From NCBI RefSeq assembly GCF_020991455.1, contig NZ_JAJMOX010000001.1, positions 372,001-436,000 on the forward strand: DNA of 64,000 nt, read 5' to 3'. The notes beneath the pieces are model-generated. The model had not been told where the DNA came from. It saw nothing but the letters and a program-made list of their open reading frames with translations, and did no database searches. The stretch is from Flavobacterium sp. JAS. GTDB taxonomy: Bacteria; Bacteroidota; Bacteroidia; Flavobacteriales; Flavobacteriaceae. Position numbers and translations under genes: made by a program. This document shows positions 26,250 to 34,844 of the stretch, piece by piece. Within the stretch, counting starts at the first letter, position 1. The number at the start of each line of letters is the position of its first letter.

Positions 26250-26909
26250 TTATTTTCCTATTTGCCAATGATATCCTTTTACAGATGGAATGTAAGCAGA
26301 ATGACCAATTATTATCAGGTCATTATAGATTTTTTTGTTGTATTTAATTCCAATAGCTTGTCCTGAAGTGTACATTTTATTGGCAACAAATTTAACTTTC
26401 ATTCTGGCGTCAGTAAATTTGGCATCAGAAACTTTTTCTATAAACCAGGTTGAATGCCATTTCACTGCAATCTCATCTTCGGCAGTTTTGGTAACACTTT
26501 TTACCAGTTTTACTGCCTCTTCCGGAATTTCAAAATTTTGAGTTAACTCTTTTTGTGTTAAGGTTTGTCCAACTTTACTTCGTGAGAGTATTTTGCGAAT
26601 GTTTGCAAAATTCATTAGTTCGGTATTATTATCCTTTTCTATTTCTGTGGTATTGTTTGTTGTTTCCTTTTTTAAAGCATCTGCTTTTGCGAGAACTACA
26701 TCTTTTTTGTCAGCGCTATTTTGATTGTTGATATTTGAATGCGCGATAATTTCTTTCGTAAGAGTTTCGGTATTAGTTGAGATGGCTTCAGAAACTGGTT
26801 TTAAAGTGTTAACGGGCTGTACTTTTTTAGGTTGTTTTTTTTCGTTGTTACCACAGCTAAAAAAACAATATGTTATAGAAAGAAGTATAATTATGGTAGT
26901 TTTTTTCAT
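26250..26909 (-). CDS. Lipoprotein of unknown function
   Basis: A 219-residue lipoprotein with lipobox F-F-S-C (C19), a long low-complexity Lys/Thr/Asn linker to about residue 100, and a C-terminal domain containing V-K-W-H-S-T-W-F-I-E-K-V near 150. I do not recognise the domain. It is 15 bp downstream of the YhhQ-type transporter gene on the same strand, so they may be co-transcribed. The gap downstream (25988-26249) shows nothing but AT-rich sequence. Confidence 0.7.
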   Translation of the reverse strand: MKKTTIIILLSITYCFFSCGNNEKKQPKKVQPVNTLKPVSEAISTNTETLTKEIIAHSNINNQNSADKKDVVLAKADALKKETTNNTTEIEKDNNTELMNFANIRKILSRSKVGQTLTQKELTQNFEIPEEAVKLVKSVTKTAEDEIAVKWHSTWFIEKVSDAKFTDARMKVKFVANKMYTSGQAIGIKYNKKIYNDLIIIGHSAYIPSVKGYHWQIGK

Positions 26910-26924
26910 TGTGGCGCTTGTATC

Positions 26925-27593
26925 TTACTTTTTCTGAGAATGATCTGGATCGTTTTCAAGATATTTTTTAATCAAATGATGTCCGGCATAAATGAGCGGG
27001 GTCAATAAAACAGCAACGGAAAGTTTGAAAATATATCCTGTTAATCCTGAGGAAATAAAAGTGTCAAAGTCGATTTTTCCGGGTAACCAAAAGGCAATTC
27101 CGAGTACTATAAACGAATCAAATAACTGCGAAATTACTGTTGATCCAGTGGTTCTTAGCCATATTTTTCTTTCTCCGGTTCGTCTTTTGAAAAACCAAAA
27201 TATCCAAACATCAATTAATTGTGATGCCATAAAAGCAATTAAACTCCCGACAATAATCCACATACTTTGCCCAAAAACAGCTTGAAATTGTTCGTCATTT
27301 ACAGGACTTATTCCTTTTGCAGCCGGAATTACGATTGCCATAAATAATATTAAAAAGGCATAAGCAATCAAACATGCGGTTATAAAAGAGAGTTTTTTTA
27401 CTCCTTTTTCTCCAAAATATTCATTTATTAAATCTGTTGTGAGAAATACAATCGGCCACGGTAAAATTCCGATACTCATTACAAATGGTCCAATTTGAAT
27501 TAATTTTCCCCCTATAAGCTCTGCTACAACTGCGTTGGTTATAAAAATACCCGCTAAAATTACAAAAACGATTTCTTTTCTGGTTTTAAACAT
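26925..27593 (-). CDS. yhhQ: Queuosine precursor transporter (YhhQ/VUT family)
   Basis: A 222-residue membrane protein with about six helices. The family segments are seen: L-P-W-P-I-V-F-L-T-T-D-L-I-N-E-Y-F-G near residue 46, and R-T-T-G-S-T-V-I-S-Q-L-F-D-S-F near 146. The family imports queuine or 7-deazaguanine precursors. I looked for a preQ1 riboswitch in its leader and found no match. Confidence 0.88.
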   Translation of the reverse strand: MFKTRKEIVFVILAGIFITNAVVAELIGGKLIQIGPFVMSIGILPWPIVFLTTDLINEYFGEKGVKKLSFITACLIAYAFLILFMAIVIPAAKGISPVNDEQFQAVFGQSMWIIVGSLIAFMASQLIDVWIFWFFKRRTGERKIWLRTTGSTVISQLFDSFIVLGIAFWLPGKIDFDTFISSGLTGYIFKLSVAVLLTPLIYAGHHLIKKYLENDPDHSQKK

Positions 27594-27797
27594 ATTGATG
27601 TAATAAATGACATTTCAAATTTAAGTTATTTCTTTTGAAGTTAAAGAAGGGTTTTTCGAATTGTACGTTATGGTTTTAAAATATTTTGCAATGTTAAACT
27701 TCCTTTTGAATTCTAAATTTTTGGGTACTTTTGGGTAAATGAGAACTTGTTTTTCTTTTTTAATTAATTATACGAAAAAAATATACCAATTTATATC

Positions 27798-29885
27798 ATG
27801 AGTGAGATTTTATTAACTGTTGATGAAAAAATAAATTCTAATAATCCTTTACTACAAAAATGGAGTGGTCCGTATGGCGGAGTTCCGGCTTTTGATGAAT
27901 ATAAGGTTTCAGATTTTAAACCTGCGGTAGAGATTGCTATTCAGGAAAATTTAGTTGAATTTGATGCTATTGCAAATAATCCAGAAGTGCCAACATTTGA
28001 AAATACAATTGTGGCACTGGAGAGTTCAGGGAAGAAGATTGCTCGAATTCATACGGCTTTTGGAATTTATAGCTCGAATATTTTTACGGCTGAATTTGGA
28101 GTTGTTGAAACGGAAATGTCGCCAAAAATATCTGAGTTGAATGATAAAATGTATCAGAATAAGAAGCTTTTTTCTCGAATTGAGAATTTATACAATTCAA
28201 AGGAAAAAGAGAAGCTGAACAATGAACAGCAACGTTTAATTTGGTTGTATTATACTGATTTTGTTCGCGAAGGTGCTGAATTAGATGAACTGAATAAAGA
28301 GAAAGTAGGAAAGATTAATCAGGAACTCGCAACGCTTTTTACGAGATTTAGCCAAAATTTACTGGCAGAAGAAAATAATCAGTTTATTGAACTGAAAGAA
28401 GAAAGCGATTTTGATGGTTTGCCTTTAGAAATAAAAAATGCTGCGACCGCTGAAGCAAAAAATCGTAAAATTGACGTTCTGGGATGTGTTGCTAATACTC
28501 GTTCTTCGATTGAGCCTTTTTTGACATTTTCTGATCGCAGGGATTTAAGAGAAAAAGCATTTCAAGTCTTTGTAAAACGCGGTGATAATGGTAATGAAAA
28601 TGATACAAACGAAACGCTTATTACGATTTTGAAATTGCGAAGCCAAAAGGCTAAGTTGCTTGGTTTTCCTTCTTTTGCGCATTGGAGTTTGTCAAATAAA
28701 ATGGCAAAAGATCCTGAGAAAACTTTAGAATTGATGCATTCTGTTTGGAAGCCTGCCGTTGAAAAAGTGCATGAGGATGTTGCCGAAATGCAGGAAATAG
28801 TAGATGCTGAAGGTGGTAATTTTAAAATTCAGCCTTGGGATTATCGCTATTATGCCGAGAAAGTGAGAAAAGCAAAATATAGTTTGGATCAAAATGAGAT
28901 CAAGCAATACTTGCAGCTTGAGAATTTACGCGAAGGAATGTTTTGGGTTGCCGGAGAATTGTTTGATTTGACTTTTAAGAAAATTGCAAATGTTCCTGTG
29001 TATCATCAGGATGTGCGTGTTTGGGAAGTAAGTAATAAGGTGTCTGGTAAAACAATTGGATTGTGGTATTTTGATCCTTATGCAAGAACAGGAAAACGTT
29101 CTGGCGCATGGATGAGTTCTTATCGTGATCAACAAAAGTTAGAAAACGCACTCCCGATTGTTTCTAATAACTGTAATTTTATAAAAGGTAATGCAAATGA
29201 ATCCGTTTTGATTTCATGGGACGATGCTACGACTTTATTTCATGAATTTGGACATGCTCTTCATGGTTTGTGTTCGAATGTTGCGTATCCTAGTTTGTCC
29301 GGAACTTCAGTAGCAAGAGATTATGTTGAGTTTCCTTCGCAGATTTTTGAGCATTGGCTGGCGACTCCTGAAGTGCTGAATAAGTTTGCTTTGCATTATA
29401 AAACAAATGAACCATTGCCACAATCAATGGTAGAGAAAATTGAAAAGGCTGCCAATTTTAATGAAGGTTTTGCAACTGTAGAGACTATATCGAGCTCTTT
29501 TGTAGATATGGAACTTCATTTAACAACTGAAACTATTGATCCTGATGAATTTGAAAGAGAGACTTTAAAGAAGTTGAACATGCCATCAGAAATTGTAATG
29601 CGTCATCGTATTCCGCAATTTGCGCATATTTTTTCGAGTGATGGATATGCCGCCGGGTATTATAGTTATTTATGGGCAGATGTAATCAATGCAGATGCTT
29701 ATGAGGCTTTTACAGAAGCAAATGGACCTTATGATAAAGTGGTTGCAAAAAGATTACACGATACTGTTTTTAGTGTTGGAAATACGATTGATAACGAAAA
29801 AGGATATGAGAATTTTAGAGGAAGAGCCCCAAAGTCTGATGCTTTGATGCGTGCGAGAAATTTTCCTATTGTAGAAAAGAACTAA
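27798..29885 (+). CDS. M3-family metallopeptidase (oligopeptidase A/Dcp type)
   Basis: A 695-residue zinc peptidase with catalytic H-E-F-G-H-A-L-H-G near residue 484 and a downstream glutamate region. The long helical N-terminal half matches oligopeptidase A or peptidyl-dipeptidase Dcp. No signal peptide is visible, so it probably works in the cytoplasm on short peptides. It stands alone between divergent and convergent neighbours and ends in a strong terminator. Confidence 0.92.
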   Translation: MSEILLTVDEKINSNNPLLQKWSGPYGGVPAFDEYKVSDFKPAVEIAIQENLVEFDAIANNPEVPTFENTIVALESSGKKIARIHTAFGIYSSNIFTAEFGVVETEMSPKISELNDKMYQNKKLFSRIENLYNSKEKEKLNNEQQRLIWLYYTDFVREGAELDELNKEKVGKINQELATLFTRFSQNLLAEENNQFIELKEESDFDGLPLEIKNAATAEAKNRKIDVLGCVANTRSSIEPFLTFSDRRDLREKAFQVFVKRGDNGNENDTNETLITILKLRSQKAKLLGFPSFAHWSLSNKMAKDPEKTLELMHSVWKPAVEKVHEDVAEMQEIVDAEGGNFKIQPWDYRYYAEKVRKAKYSLDQNEIKQYLQLENLREGMFWVAGELFDLTFKKIANVPVYHQDVRVWEVSNKVSGKTIGLWYFDPYARTGKRSGAWMSSYRDQQKLENALPIVSNNCNFIKGNANESVLISWDDATTLFHEFGHALHGLCSNVAYPSLSGTSVARDYVEFPSQIFEHWLATPEVLNKFALHYKTNEPLPQSMVEKIEKAANFNEGFATVETISSSFVDMELHLTTETIDPDEFERETLKKLNMPSEIVMRHRIPQFAHIFSSDGYAAGYYSYLWADVINADAYEAFTEANGPYDKVVAKRLHDTVFSVGNTIDNEKGYENFRGRAPKSDALMRARNFPIVEKN

Positions 29886-29903
29886 AGTTTAGAGCACAAA
29901 AAT

Positions 29904-29938
29904 AAAAAAGCCCGAATAAATAAATATTCGGGCTTTTT
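29904..29938 (+). terminator. Bidirectional terminator between M3 peptidase and tsf
   Basis: GCCCGAATA pairs with TATTCGGGC around a 6-base loop, with A/T runs on both sides, serving two convergent units. Confidence 0.9.
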
Positions 29939-29957
29939 ATATTGAAATAATAATATA

Positions 29958-30920
29958 TTAACCTAAAGTAACTCTTTTGAAACCTGTAATTTCAACGTTG
30001 AATCCTTTAACATAATCACCAACTTTTTTACTGTCATCTTTGATAAAGTTTTGATCTAACAAAGCTTTTTCTTGATCTAAAGTAGTGTTGTCAGAGATGA
30101 AACGTTGAACTTTTCCTGGAATAATTTTATCCCAAATTTGTTCTGGCTTACCTTCAGCTTTTAATTCAGCTTTAGCATCTTCTTCAGCTTGTTTTATAAC
30201 TTCTTCAGTTAATTGAGAGAAAGAGATATATTTAGGAACATTTTTTAAAGTTTTTCCTAAACGTTTTGCCTCTTCATTTTCTTTTTCGATTATAGCAATA
30301 CGAGCAGCAAGTTCAGAAGCAACGAAAGCTGGGTCAAAATCTTTGTAAGATAATGTATCAGCTCCCATAGAAGCAACTTGCATAGAAACGTCTTTAGTTA
30401 AAACGTCACCATTAGCAATTGGTGCAGAAATTGCAGTTAATGCAGCAATTTTGTTAACGTGAACATAAGATCCAACGAAAGCGCCTTCTAAAATTTCAAA
30501 ACCACCGATTTCGATTTTTTCACCGATAACACCAGTTTGCTCGATTAATTTTTCAGCAACAGTAATTCCGTTGAAATCTGAAGCTAAGAATTCTTCTTTA
30601 GAAGAGAAGTTGATAGCTCTTTCAACTAATTCTTTAGCTAAAGTTACGAAAGCCTCATTTTTACCTACGAAATCTGTTTCGCAGTTTAAAGTGATGATAG
30701 CTCCTTTAGTTTTGTCAGCATTAACAAAAGATACAGCAGCTCCTTCAGAAGACTCACGGTCAGAACGGTTAGCAGCAACTTTTTGTCCTTTTTCTCTAAG
30801 GTTTTGTATAGCTTTATCGAAATCTCCATCAGCTTCAACTAAAGCTTTTTTACAGTCCATCATTCCGGCACCTGTAGTTTGTCTTAATTTATTTACGTCT
30901 GCAGCAGTAATTGTTGCCAT
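29958..30920 (-). CDS. tsf: Elongation factor Ts
   Basis: A 320-residue nucleotide exchange factor for EF-Tu. It opens with the UBA-like domain and the motif L-R-Q-T-T-G-A-G-M-M-D-C-K-K-A-L (about residues 12-27), and has T-D-F-V-G-K-N near 81. It is longer than enterobacterial EF-Ts by about 37 residues, mainly in the C-terminal half. It is the last gene of the rplM-rpsI-rpsB-tsf run. Confidence 0.97.
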   Translation of the reverse strand: MATITAADVNKLRQTTGAGMMDCKKALVEADGDFDKAIQNLREKGQKVAANRSDRESSEGAAVSFVNADKTKGAIITLNCETDFVGKNEAFVTLAKELVERAINFSSKEEFLASDFNGITVAEKLIEQTGVIGEKIEIGGFEILEGAFVGSYVHVNKIAALTAISAPIANGDVLTKDVSMQVASMGADTLSYKDFDPAFVASELAARIAIIEKENEEAKRLGKTLKNVPKYISFSQLTEEVIKQAEEDAKAELKAEGKPEQIWDKIIPGKVQRFISDNTTLDQEKALLDQNFIKDDSKKVGDYVKGFNVEITGFKRVTLG

Positions 30921-30949
30921 AATATTTTGAATTTTAATGTTAAAAGTAA

Positions 30950-31047
30950 AAATTCCATCTTTTAAATTCTAAACTCCAATTTTATTAAATTATCAACATA
31001 ACGTTTTTAATTTGTTTTTGGATTTTAGAATTTAAAATTTGGAATTT
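30950..31047. repeat. TTCCAAA-family inverted repeat between rpsB and tsf
   Basis: TTTTAAATTCTAAA (30960-30973) and its exact complement (31024-31037) form the inner arms; AAATTCCA (30950-30957) and TGGAATTT (31040-31047) extend them. Together 22 of 24 pairs match. It lies inside a ribosomal protein operon. Confidence 0.75.
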
Positions 31048-31056
31048 AAATTTGAT

Positions 31057-31854
31057 TTATTCTTCAGTTGCAGGAGCAGCAGCTTCAGCAGCTGGTGCAG
31101 CCTCTACAGCAGGAGCAGCTTCAGCAGCAGCTTCTTCTGTAAATACTTCAGTTTCTTTGTCAGAACCTCTGTCAGAAAGACCGTCGATTACAGCAGCAGT
31201 AACTAAAGATAAAATTTTGTCAATTGATTTAGAAGCATCATCATTTGCAGGAATAACGTAATCAACCTCTCTTGGGTCAGAATTCGTATCAACCATTGCG
31301 AAAACTGGAATGTTTAATTTTTGTGCTTCTTTTATTGCGATATGTTCAGCTTTGATATCTACTACGAACAATGCTGCAGGTAGTCTAGACATATCAGCAA
31401 TTGAACCTAAGTTTTTCTCTAATTTAGCACGTAGACGATCAACTTGCAAACGCTCTTTTTTAGATAACGTCATGAAAGTACCATCTTTCTTCATTTTATC
31501 AATAGAAGACATTTTTTTAACTGCCTTTCTGATAGTTACAAAGTTAGTTAGCATTCCACCAGGCCATCTTTCAGTGATGTAAGGCATGTTTGCAGCTTTT
31601 GCTTTTTCAGCAACGATGTCTTTTGCTTGTTTTTTGGTAGCTACGAATAAGATTTTTCTACCTGATGCAGCGATTTTTTTCAAAGCTTCATTAGCTTCTT
31701 CAATTTTTGCTGCAGTTTTATATAGATTGATAATGTGAATACCATTACGCTCCATATAAATGTAAGGGGCCATATTTGGGTCCCATTTTCTAGTCATGTG
31801 TCCAAAGTGAACACCTGCTTCTAGTAAGTCTTTTACTTCTATTTTGTTTGCCAT
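31057..31854 (-). CDS. rpsB: 30S ribosomal protein S2
   Basis: A 265-residue protein with the S2 signatures L-L-E-A-G-V-H-F-G-H near residue 10, W-x-P-x-M-A-P-Y-I-Y near 24, and P-V-F-A-M-V-D-T-N-S-D-P near 181-192. The C-terminal 35 residues are an Ala/Glu/Pro-rich tail (repeats of A-A-P-A), an acidic extension not found in enterobacterial S2. A structured leader precedes it. Confidence 0.97.
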   Translation of the reverse strand: MANKIEVKDLLEAGVHFGHMTRKWDPNMAPYIYMERNGIHIINLYKTAAKIEEANEALKKIAASGRKILFVATKKQAKDIVAEKAKAANMPYITERWPGGMLTNFVTIRKAVKKMSSIDKMKKDGTFMTLSKKERLQVDRLRAKLEKNLGSIADMSRLPAALFVVDIKAEHIAIKEAQKLNIPVFAMVDTNSDPREVDYVIPANDDASKSIDKILSLVTAAVIDGLSDRGSDKETEVFTEEAAAEAAPAVEAAPAAEAAAPATEE

Positions 31855-31880
31855 TTTTGTACTAGTTTACGTTCTGTTGA

Positions 31881-31953
31881 TTAGCAATGCATAAATGGCG
31901 GTTTCCCAGGCTTTATACATTTAGATGCTAAACTATTTCCTACCTCGATAGGA
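31881..31953 (-). ncRNA. Structured leader upstream of rpsB
   Basis: On the minus strand TTAGCA pairs with TGCTAA (31926-31931 with 31881-31886), enclosing AATGTATAAA paired with TTTATGCATT. One pair is G-U only in the minus-strand RNA, favouring a real RNA structure. The apical loop is GCCTGGGAAACCGCC. A small second stem (TCCTA/TAGGA at 31938-31953) precedes it. It may be an autoregulatory site for S2. Confidence 0.55.
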
Positions 31954-31995
31954 GAGCAACAACAACTGTGTTTTTTAATTTCAATAAATTGATAA

Positions 31996-32020
31996 TGTCT
32001 TGTACCATTTGTACAAGACA
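31996..32020 (-). promoter_or_regulatory. Perfect hairpin after rpsI without a T run
   Basis: TGTCTTGTAC and GTACAAGACA make 10 perfect pairs around a 5-base loop. It lies just after the rpsI stop but is followed by mixed sequence, so it is more likely an RNA-processing or partial termination site than a strong terminator. Confidence 0.5.
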
Positions 32021-32027
32021 GGTAATA

Positions 32028-32414
32028 TTAACGTTTAGAGAATTGGAATCTCTTACGAGCTTTCTTCTGACCGAATTTCTTACGTTCAACCATTCTTGGA
32101 TCTCTTGTTAATAAACCTTCTGGTTTAAGGATAGCTCTGTTTTCAGCATTTACTTCACACATAACGCGTGCTAATGCCATTCTTACAGCTTCTGCCTGAC
32201 CAGTTGAACCACCTCCGTAAACGTTTACTTTTACATCAAAGTTGTTTACATTTTCTGTCATGGACATTGGTTGTAAAACTTTGTATTGTAAAGTTGCAGT
32301 TGGAAAGTAAGTTGCGAATTCTTTTTTGTTTACAGTGATTTTTCCTGTTCCTTCAGAAACATATACACGTGCAACAGCGGTTTTTCTTCTACCGATTTTG
32401 TGAATAACTCCCAT
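32028..32414 (-). CDS. rpsI: 30S ribosomal protein S9
   Basis: A 128-residue protein with I-G-R-R-K-T-A-V-A-R-V near residue 6, G-G-G-S-T-G-Q-A-E-A-V-R near 68, and the basic C-terminal tail K-K-A-R-K-R-F-Q-F-S-K-R that reaches the P-site tRNA. Its start overlaps the last base of rplM. Confidence 0.97.
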   Translation of the reverse strand: MGVIHKIGRRKTAVARVYVSEGTGKITVNKKEFATYFPTATLQYKVLQPMSMTENVNNFDVKVNVYGGGSTGQAEAVRMALARVMCEVNAENRAILKPEGLLTRDPRMVERKKFGQKKARKRFQFSKR

Positions 32415-32869
32415 TACTTAAGATCGTTTAGGTTAACAGTTCTAGGTTTTTGAGCTCCTTGTTTGTGCTCAGGTCCTACAACAACATTTAGATTTCTAAA
32501 AAGTTCAGCTCCTAATTTATTTTTAGGTAACATTCCTTTTACAGCTTTTTCTACTAATAATGCAGGGTTTTTAGATTGCAATACTTTAGCAGTTAAAGTT
32601 CTTTGTCCTCCTGGGTAACCTGTATGACGCATGTAAATTTTGTCATTCATTTTTGTACCTGTAAGGTTAATTTTTTCTGAGTTGATAACAATTACGTTAT
32701 CTCCACAGTCAACGTGCGGTGTGTAACTTGGTTTGTACTTACCTCTTAAGATCATTGCAACCTTTGAAGCAAGACGACCTAAGTTATGACCCTCAGCATC
32801 TACAACAATCCACTCTTTAGTTACAGTGGCTTTGCTTGCTGAAATTGTCTTGTAGCTTAATGCGTCCAT
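32414..32869 (-). CDS. rplM: 50S ribosomal protein L13
   Basis: A 151-residue protein with W-I-V-V-D-A-E-G-H-N-L-G-R-L-A-S near residue 21, the G-D-N-V-I-V-I-N region near 61, and M-L-P-K-N-K-L-G near 113. It is the first gene of the operon, behind a clear promoter and a hairpin. Confidence 0.97.
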   Translation of the reverse strand: MDALSYKTISASKATVTKEWIVVDAEGHNLGRLASKVAMILRGKYKPSYTPHVDCGDNVIVINSEKINLTGTKMNDKIYMRHTGYPGGQRTLTAKVLQSKNPALLVEKAVKGMLPKNKLGAELFRNLNVVVGPEHKQGAQKPRTVNLNDLK

Positions 32870-32892
32870 AATATTATTTTAATTAAACATTC

Positions 32893-32912
32893 CATCCCCA
32901 ATAAAGGGGATG
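32893..32912 (-). promoter_or_regulatory. Hairpin at the start of the rplM transcript
   Basis: CATCCCC and GGGGATG make 7 perfect pairs around a 6-base loop, placed directly after the -7 box. The predicted start lies within the first arm by a few bases, so whether the RNA keeps the whole stem is not clear. A role as L13 leader is possible. Confidence 0.5.
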
Positions 32913-32943
32913 CAAAAGTACAATTAATTATTTTAAAACCAAA
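32913..32943 (-). promoter_or_regulatory. Promoter of the rplM operon
   Basis: On the minus strand TTTG (32940-32943), a 19-bp spacer and TACTTTTG (32913-32920): a full Bacteroidota consensus. Confidence 0.75.
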
Positions 32944-33003
32944 TACCTGAAAAGAATATTTTATATGCTGAAAATCAAGGTATCAGTTTTATATTTAAAA
33001 GAA

Positions 33004-33042
33004 TAAAAAAAAACCACCTTCACAATAACGCGAAGGCGGTTC
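33004..33042 (-). terminator. Terminator of the ferritin-like pair
   Basis: ACCACCTTC and GAAGGCGGT pair fully only as minus-strand RNA, where the one odd position becomes G-U. A long T run follows on that strand. Confidence 0.85.
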
Positions 33043-33062
33043 AATATTTAGAATTGTTTTGG

Positions 33063-33875
33063 CTAAACAATGAATAAATTTGCAATATCTACAACTTGTT
33101 GTGTTGTAAGTGGCTCATCATAAGCTTCTGAACCTGCTGCGGCTCCAAATGCGGTCGCTGTATTGAATCCTGCCTGCATTGTTAATCCTTCGCCATTATA
33201 GACTGCTTGCGTTGCTGATGGCATTCCTGCGCCTCTTTCGTCGTTAGAAATCCAGCCTTTTAATCCGCGTAATCGTCGCACTTCTGAGGCATGTCGTGCT
33301 TCTACAGAGTGAATTTGTAATGCGGCAGTTAATAAATCCGGTGCCGAAATTAAATTTGCAGCCTGACCTTTGTAGGCTCTTACGCCTGTATCTTCAAAGG
33401 CTTGTGCCAATGCCAGAAAGGTTGGGTAATCTCCAAAAGGATCAAATGCGCCTCCAACAGTAAAGTCAAATGTAGGCTTTGGAACAAAATTAGCACTTGC
33501 TGGTCCGCCGAGTCCTGCAATTAAAAAATTAACGTGATCAGATTCATGTGCTGCTATTTGTTGAAAAACCTTTAAATCTCGTCCTCCATTTTCAGAAGCC
33601 GGAATTACTCCGGAATCTAATGCCATTGCATAAAATTCGTTTTCAAGGTACTCTAAAGTTAATGCAAATTGCAAAGCTCCAATTGGAGTTGCCGGCGTTG
33701 CAGTAATATCTTTTGCTAATGCTTTATTGGCGAAAGCGGATAATCCAAAAGGAATTGATGCCATTGCCAGTGTTTTTCCAATATTTCCAAACTGATTAAA
33801 ACTGTCTCTTCTTGAACCAGTGCTTCTCATTAAGCTATCATCAGTAAATGTTTCTATAAATTTTAAAATATTCAT
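33063..33875 (-). CDS. Ferritin-like domain protein (exported, second of pair)
   Basis: A 270-residue protein. The N-terminal part has S-R-R-D-S-F at residues 21-26 and a hydrophobic stretch near 33-48, a twin-arginine-like signal. The body resembles the ferritin-like family with E-Y-L-E-N-E-F-Y near 74, A-H-E-S-D-H near 109 and S-V-E-A-R-H-A-S-E-V near 190, spaced like the metal ligands of a four-helix bundle. It probably binds a di-metal centre in the periplasm; the reaction is unknown. It lies 26 bp after a paralogue. Confidence 0.78.
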   Translation of the reverse strand: MNILKFIETFTDDSLMRSTGSRRDSFNQFGNIGKTLAMASIPFGLSAFANKALAKDITATPATPIGALQFALTLEYLENEFYAMALDSGVIPASENGGRDLKVFQQIAAHESDHVNFLIAGLGGPASANFVPKPTFDFTVGGAFDPFGDYPTFLALAQAFEDTGVRAYKGQAANLISAPDLLTAALQIHSVEARHASEVRRLRGLKGWISNDERGAGMPSATQAVYNGEGLTMQAGFNTATAFGAAAGSEAYDEPLTTQQVVDIANLFIV

Positions 33876-33901
33876 AATTTCTAAGTTTTAGCTAGTTAGG
33901 A

Positions 33902-34651
33902 TTAAGGTAAATATTTGGCAGTGAATTTTGTAGTAATGAAACCTCCGGCAATTGGTAAAATCTTAGAAGGATCTTTGGCAACATCTAAACCTGTAGAAGT
34001 GCTTATAATGTCATCACCTGCAAAATCGCTTGAATTAGGATTGATTAAACTTCTTATTGCTGAAGCATGTCTTGCTTCAACCGAAACAATTTTCCCTGCT
34101 AATAATAGATAGTCAGGACTTTTAATCAATTTTCCGGCTCCATTATAAGCGGCAACTCCGGTATCTTCTAATGCTTTTGCCGTTGCAAGTACCTCGTTAC
34201 GGCTGTTAAAATTCATAGAACCATAGTTAAATGCTAAGGAGGGAAGCAATTGTGAGCTTGGGTCAGGAAGCGCTCCAGATAGTGCGGCTTTAAAAAAATC
34301 TCTGTGAATTACTTCGTGATGATACAAATCAGTTAGTACTTGGCGTTCTATATCGTTAAAAGTTGCATTAAAGTTTGATGCATTTACAACTTTAGTATAA
34401 AAATCAGCTTCTAATTGTTCTAAGGCATAAGCGTAAGTTAAAACTCCAAAATCACCGGATCCCAAATCAAACACACCATTTCTGATTCCTGGCAATGTGG
34501 TGTCTTCCATTGGAGTATCATTATCATCATTATTGCTGCAGCCCGCGATAACCAAACCTGCACTAACTAGTGTTAAGCCGCTGAGCTTAAGAAAGCTCCT
34601 TCTGTTATTCAATGAAGGGTCTACTTCATGAATTTTAACTTCGTTTTTCAT
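33902..34651 (-). CDS. Ferritin-like domain lipoprotein with twin-arginine motif
   Basis: A 249-residue protein starting M-K-N-E-V-K. N-N-R-R-S-F-L-K-L-S (about residues 15-24) is a twin-arginine motif and V-I-A-G-C a lipobox, so it is probably exported folded and lipid-anchored. The ferritin-like ligands appear as A-L-E-Q-L-E-A-D-F-Y, H-H-E-V-I-H and S-V-E-A-R-H-A-S-A-I. It is the first gene of a two-gene unit with a paralogue. A TTG two codons upstream (34657) is less likely as start. Confidence 0.78.
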   Translation of the reverse strand: MKNEVKIHEVDPSLNNRRSFLKLSGLTLVSAGLVIAGCSNNDDNDTPMEDTTLPGIRNGVFDLGSGDFGVLTYAYALEQLEADFYTKVVNASNFNATFNDIERQVLTDLYHHEVIHRDFFKAALSGALPDPSSQLLPSLAFNYGSMNFNSRNEVLATAKALEDTGVAAYNGAGKLIKSPDYLLLAGKIVSVEARHASAIRSLINPNSSDFAGDDIISTSTGLDVAKDPSKILPIAGGFITTKFTAKYLP

Positions 34652-34844
34652 AATCAAGGTCTTTTAAAAGGTTAATAACATATATTAAGGTATTAACGAG
34701 ATTTTAAGAGATGCGGTTTTGGGAAATAGGACTTATTTGATTTTATTTTAAAAAGATCTTATAAATTCAAATACTGGTAGGTGATTTTTGTTTTATTTTA
34801 GGTAATTCTACTATATTTGTATTAATTACATAAAATATTTTTAA

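Noticed and set aside
27594..27797. preQ1 riboswitch upstream of yhhQ
   Set aside because: I looked for the short preQ1-I pattern in the leader and did not find it.
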